Source of the DNA: Aquimarina sp. ERC-38
GTDB lineage: Bacteria; Bacteroidota; Bacteroidia; Flavobacteriales; Flavobacteriaceae
Reading direction: 5' to 3'
DNA length: 64,000 bases
NCBI RefSeq assembly: GCF_026222555.1
Contig: NZ_CP098511.1
Coordinates: forward strand, 2,709,501-2,773,500
Shown here: positions 63,204 to 64,000 of the stretch, in pieces
How positions within the stretch are numbered: position 1 is the first letter of the stretch
Layout of the letters: every line of letters starts with the position of its first letter
Notes under the pieces: model-generated
Seen by the model: the letters and a program-made list of their open reading frames with translations, nothing else
The model's database searches: none
What the model was told of the DNA's origin: nothing
Translations under genes and position numbers: made by a program

Positions 63204-63656
63204 ATGAAAAAGTTATTTTTCTTTTATCTATTATTTTTATTTATTCATTTTTCCGGATGGAGTCAAAGTGAAACTTACCAAAATAAAAAAACTGAAAAAA
63301 TAGTTCAAGGCTCTGTATTTACTAAAATTATAAATAGAGAATTACCCGCTACTATTGTATATGAAGATGATGATATTATATCTTTTGTGCCTTTGAGGCT
63401 TCAGGCTCCTGTTCATCTTCTTATTGTTCCAAAGAAAGAGATTTATACTATTAATGATGCTACGGAAGAAGATATGAAGGTTCTGGGTAAAATGATCCTG
63501 GTAGCCAAAAAGTTAGCAAAGGAAAGAGGCGTTTCAGAAACCGGTTATCGTCTCTCCATCAATACGAATGAAGATGCCGGTCAATCTGTGTTCCATATTC
63601 ATATGCATTTACTAGGCGGTAAGAAATTAGGGCCTATGGTAGTACAAGAAGAGTAA
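63204..63656 (+). CDS. Exported HIT-family (histidine triad) protein
   Basis: A 150-aa protein. Residues 1-22 form a signal peptide (KKLFFFYLLFLFIHFSGWSQ). The HIT domain follows: GSVFTKIINRELPATIVYEDDDIISFVPL, VHLLIVPKKEI and the triad QSVFHIHMHLLGGKKLG. HIT proteins hydrolyse or transfer nucleoside phosphoramidates and dinucleotides and are normally cytoplasmic, so the signal peptide is unusual. I start at ATG 63204; an upstream in-frame ATG adds 24 residues that spoil the signal peptide. A sensor kinase gene begins 4 bp downstream. Confidence 0.9.
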   Translation: MKKLFFFYLLFLFIHFSGWSQSETYQNKKTEKIVQGSVFTKIINRELPATIVYEDDDIISFVPLRLQAPVHLLIVPKKEIYTINDATEEDMKVLGKMILVAKKLAKERGVSETGYRLSINTNEDAGQSVFHIHMHLLGGKKLGPMVVQEE

Positions 63657-63660
63657 GTTG

Positions 63661-64000
63661 ATGCCTATCTATAAAAATAGAGTAGTGCAGCATATCCTTT
63701 TTTGGATAGGTATTTTTATATTTTATATTTTTTCAAATGCAAGCCCGGAATTATTAAGGCAATCCATAGAAACTACTTTGCTCAAGTTTCCTTTGCTTAT
63801 GATCGCCGCTTATGTTTTTAATTTCTGGCAGGTGCCAAAATACCTGGTTCAGAAAAAATACATGGCTTTTGGGATATCCATGATTGCCATAGTGTTGTTA
63901 CTTACCGTGTTATTTCGCGTGAGTGGATATTACTATCTGGATAAGTACTGTGAAAACGGACCGTATCCTTTTATTAGTTTACAGGATTTTCCTTTTTATA
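63661..64000 (+). CDS. LytS/YehU-type membrane sensor histidine kinase, 3' end outside window
   Basis: The first 113 codons are visible. The N-terminus NRVVQHILFWIGIFIFYIF, then LKFPLLMIAAYVFNFWQVPKYL and GISMIAIVLLLTVLFRVSGYYYL give three predicted membrane helices with the spacing typical of Bacteroidota LytTR-system kinases (HisKA_7TM/His_kinase type), which usually precede a LytTR response regulator. The catalytic part lies beyond the window. It begins 4 bp after the HIT gene stop, so it is co-transcribed with it. Confidence 0.8.
   Translation, partial: MPIYKNRVVQHILFWIGIFIFYIFSNASPELLRQSIETTLLKFPLLMIAAYVFNFWQVPKYLVQKKYMAFGISMIAIVLLLTVLFRVSGYYYLDKYCENGPYPFISLQDFPFY

Overview
The window is AT-rich chromosomal DNA from a member of the Bacteroidota, most likely a marine or sediment Flavobacteriaceae (Aquimarina-like; genus not certain). 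The evidence is a menaquinone-only quinone pathway, type 9 secretion C-terminal sorting domains, a SusC-type TonB-dependent receptor, a fused E1 alpha/beta 2-oxoacid dehydrogenase, a UvrA with the Bacteroidota-style zinc site, and promoters of the TTG-N17-20-TAnnTTTG type.

Layout. 1-6.1 kb: menaquinone genes (hotdog thioesterase, menF, menD, then menB), interspersed with DUF2853, a CvfB-like RNA-binding protein and a small secreted protein. 6.3-15.4 kb, minus strand: fused E1 dehydrogenase, an M1-peptidase-like outer membrane protein that has lost its zinc motif, a LOG-family protein and uvrA. 15.5-16.1 kb: a 168-bp tandem repeat. 16.1-20.5 kb: a small conserved protein, aroB, and proline dehydrogenase plus ornithine aminotransferase (proline/arginine breakdown). 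20.5-30 kb: small membrane proteins, an Smr-domain protein, two paralogous lipoproteins (one carrying calcium-type repeats), a cysteine desulfurase, a TonB receptor and an M23 peptidase. 30-39.3 kb: zapB-like, zapA, a 6S-type RNA, rny, clpC, gyrA and a TPR protein. 39.3-50.3 kb: accessory and signalling genes (DUF72, DEAD-box helicase, PAS histidine kinase with response regulator, T9SS-exported nuclease, GAF protein). Their intergenic gaps hold a dispersed, MITE-like repeat.

50.4-58.8 kb is a genomic island directly downstream of tRNA-Arg(UCU). It holds a two-gene Gabija-type anti-phage operon (OLD-family ATPase/TOPRIM nuclease plus UvrD-like helicase), an intact IS256-family element with an 8-bp target duplication, a RelB/ParE-type toxin-antitoxin pair and a DUF1778/GNAT toxin-antitoxin pair. 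A diverged direct repeat of about 130 bp follows both the Gabija operon and the first toxin-antitoxin pair, which suggests modular, cassette-like acquisition. The IS element landed inside one repeat copy.

58.8-64 kb: a large secreted zinc metalloprotease with T9SS signal, a trypsin-like lipoprotein peptidase interrupted by one in-frame stop, an exported HIT-family protein and the start of a LytS-type sensor kinase. No rRNA operon, CRISPR array, prophage or integrase was seen.
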